Origin: Xanthomarina spongicola
Lineage (GTDB): Bacteria > Bacteroidota > Bacteroidia > Flavobacteriales > Flavobacteriaceae
NCBI RefSeq assembly: GCF_003148645.1
Contig: NZ_QGGP01000002.1
Span: 541,525 to 605,524, forward strand
Direction of reading: 5' to 3'
DNA: 64,000 bases
Both the position numbers and the translations under genes were made by a program. Of the stretch, positions 62,671 through 64,000 are shown in pieces (position 1 is the first letter of the stretch; every line of letters begins with the position of its first letter). The notes beneath the pieces are model-generated. The model did no database searches. It had not been told where the DNA came from and saw only the letters and a list, made by a program, of their open reading frames with translations.

Positions 62671-62974
62671 TTTGGTTATTTTGAGTATTCGATGTCAATA
62701 ATTAAACCAAATAGGCAATTACTAAAAATTAAACAAAATCTAATAAATTTTATGACATAATGTCATTTTTTATTAAATTAATATTTATTCTGGAATAGAT
62801 TGATTGCTTTTATGAATAATTAATAAAATCAATTGAGTTTTTTTTTGTATTGAATTTCAGGTAATAAGTAAATAAGAGATTTTTTTTAGTACAACTGATG
62901 GATTATACATAACTCCCTTCTAAAATAAATCTCAGAGTTTATTAATTATAGATTTATCTCTTTTGATAGCATAA
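62671..62974. other. 304-base region between CBASS and AbiE-type pair
   Basis: No gene is seen. It carries the CBASS promoter on the minus strand and the palindrome at 62752-62766. At the right, ATAAATCT (62925-62932) can pair with AGATTTAT (62950-62957), a weak terminator candidate after the AbiEii-like gene. T-rich and A-rich runs fill the rest. Confidence 0.45.
62752..62766. promoter_or_regulatory. ATGACAT-A-ATGTCAT palindrome upstream of CBASS
   Basis: A perfect 7-base inverted repeat around one central base, 82 bases upstream of capV. The half-site ATAATGTCAT recurs at 53200-53209 in the small HTH-like gene promoter. It is a good operator candidate, but no binding protein is identified. 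Confidence 0.5.
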
Positions 62975-63766
62975 TTATATTTTTTCTAACAACTGTTCTG
63001 TAATGTTCTTAAAAGCCTTATCGTTATCATATTCAATTTCAGGACGTAATAGTGTGAAAATGTCATTTGTAAACTCATCGTCTAACATTTTTTCTTCCAT
63101 GTTTGCAATATATTGCTTTTGAGTTGGTGGGTTCCCTACTGAGAATGCCATATACTCTTTGTAACATTGCATCAATTTATCAGCATCTACTTCCACATTT
63201 GATAAGGCGACATCCAAATCGAATAGATCCCTACCCTTAGTTCGTTGGTATAAGGCTCTTAATTTGGTGCCTAATAATTCTTCCAAAAAATAGGTATTTA
63301 TCATACACTCTCCAGAAAACCAACCATTTTTAACTTTAAATGGAACTTGCTGTAAACCCAATACATTGAAATGTTCTCTACAGTTAATTTCGACTTTTAA
63401 ACGTAAATTAATAACTGGTGGTATTTCTGAATTAAAACGGTATACTATTGTATTATTATTTGCATTTTGTTTGACGGTTCGAACTTTTCCTAAAAAGCTT
63501 AAGACTTCTCTTAATTTTACTAAAATAGGCTTTATAGGACCTTCTTTAATTTGTACCAAGTCAATATCTTCAGAATACCTTGCTTGTGGCTTTAAAAATA
63601 GTTTGTGTAATGCTGTACCACCTCTAAACGCCAAGTTCTCATTTAAAAACTTATCTGAAAATATTTCAATAATTGCTCTTTCAATAACTAAATCTTGTTC
63701 TACTTGAGCATTTTCTGGCCATGGAGCAAATTCCTTCCATTCTTCAATGTATCTTCTTGGTATCAT
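62975..63766 (-). CDS. AbiEii/AbiGii-type nucleotidyltransferase toxin
   Basis: A 263-aa nucleotidyltransferase-fold toxin of type IV toxin-antitoxin (AbiE-like). AFRGGTALHKLF holds the GG-T motif, RYSEDIDLVQ the D-x-D metal pair (Asp67, Asp69), and EELLGTKLRALYQRTKGRDLFDL the conserved C-terminal motif. It would modify tRNA or another RNA to stop growth. The start overlaps the stop of the antitoxin-like gene (ATGA-type), so the two are made together. It shares the strand of the CBASS operon and lies just upstream of it. Confidence 0.9.
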   Translation of the reverse strand: MIPRRYIEEWKEFAPWPENAQVEQDLVIERAIIEIFSDKFLNENLAFRGGTALHKLFLKPQARYSEDIDLVQIKEGPIKPILVKLREVLSFLGKVRTVKQNANNNTIVYRFNSEIPPVINLRLKVEINCREHFNVLGLQQVPFKVKNGWFSGECMINTYFLEELLGTKLRALYQRTKGRDLFDLDVALSNVEVDADKLMQCYKEYMAFSVGNPPTQKQYIANMEEKMLDDEFTNDIFTLLRPEIEYDNDKAFKNITEQLLEKI

Positions 63767-64000
63767 AGGTCGCTTTCAATTTTTACATTGTGAATTATTT
63801 TCCATTTAGTATTGATTTTCCCTTTTCTATTTCTTCCTGGCATTAAAGGAATATTTGCTCCTTTTTTGAGATTGATAGACTCATATAGTATATCACTAAA
63901 TTTTTGATTATTTAATATGGTTTCAGATAAATACCCTAACCTTTGTATTGCCGCTTTTTGAGGATAATTCTTAGCAACTTTTTTTAATTCACTTGCTTTC
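63763..64000 (-). CDS. AbiEi-like antitoxin, 5' end outside window
   Basis: The C-terminal 78 codons of a frame that continues beyond base 64000. It contains QKAAIQRLGYLSETI and INLKKGANIPLMPGR, resembling the C-terminal domain of AbiEi-type transcriptional antitoxins. Its stop overlaps the toxin start by 3 bases. The DNA-binding N-terminus is outside the window. Confidence 0.75.
   Translation of the reverse strand, partial: KASELKKVAKNYPQKAAIQRLGYLSETILNNQKFSDILYESINLKKGANIPLMPGRNRKGKINTKWKIIHNVKIESDL

Noticed and set aside
1-64000. CRISPR arrays, insertion sequences and rRNA genes
   Set aside because: No regularly spaced repeats with spacers, no transposase and no rRNA-like sequence was found.

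Overview
The window is a low-GC (about 30%) chromosome segment of a Bacteroidota bacterium, almost certainly a member of the Flavobacteriaceae. The evidence is the AT-rich codon use, many TAnnTTTG-type -7 promoter boxes, and family-typical genes: a TupA-like ATP-grasp, a long TamB-type protein, an LptD-like protein, flavobacterial Fe-S proteins, DUF4159 and DUF5675. Genus and species cannot be fixed from the sequence alone.

Bases 1-15032 are a surface polysaccharide locus. It holds three GT4 glycosyltransferases (the first cut by the window edge), a TupA-like ATP-grasp enzyme, two DegT-type sugar aminotransferases, a small phosphoglycosyl transferase, a polysaccharide deacetylase, a BioF2/GNAT-type acyltransferase, a membrane-bound NDP-sugar 4,6-dehydratase, and the Wza-like and Wzc-like export pair. 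Together they would make an amino-sugar-containing repeat unit on a lipid carrier and export a capsule or exopolysaccharide.

Bases 15029-52422 are mostly core genome: proline dehydrogenase, AroB, DinB, an Lrp-family regulator, an M14 carboxypeptidase divergent from an XRE regulator, a minus-strand cell-envelope and Fe-S redox cluster (amidase, MCE protein, two Fe-S proteins, HAD), LptD, RidA, an S9 peptidase, GMP reductase, a secreted sulfatase with a HAD lipoprotein, a glycolytic cluster (PfkA, GapA, a BadF-type kinase, MgsA), TamB, TsaD, RsmE, a TrmH-like enzyme and others. It ends at tRNA-Arg(TCT), 52657-52730.

From about 52748 to the window end the content changes to an accessory island. 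It begins next to a 17-base piece that looks like the 3' end of a second tRNA gene, a likely attachment-site remnant. Three modules follow. (1) A small HTH-like gene lies divergent from a tight four-gene operon: a 251-aa unknown protein, DUF5675, and two holin-like membrane proteins, ending in a clear terminator. (2) About 1.2 kb without convincing genes is packed with long complementary helices; several contain G-U pairs that only work on the plus strand. It looks like a large structured non-coding RNA and is the most unusual item here. (3) A type II CBASS operon on the minus strand (CapV patatin, DncV-like CD-NTase, Cap2 E1/E2, Cap3 JAMM) is followed by two further unrecognised genes (534 and 161 aa). 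An AbiEi/AbiEii-type toxin-antitoxin pair lies at the right edge, its antitoxin cut by the window end. The right boundary of the island is outside the window.
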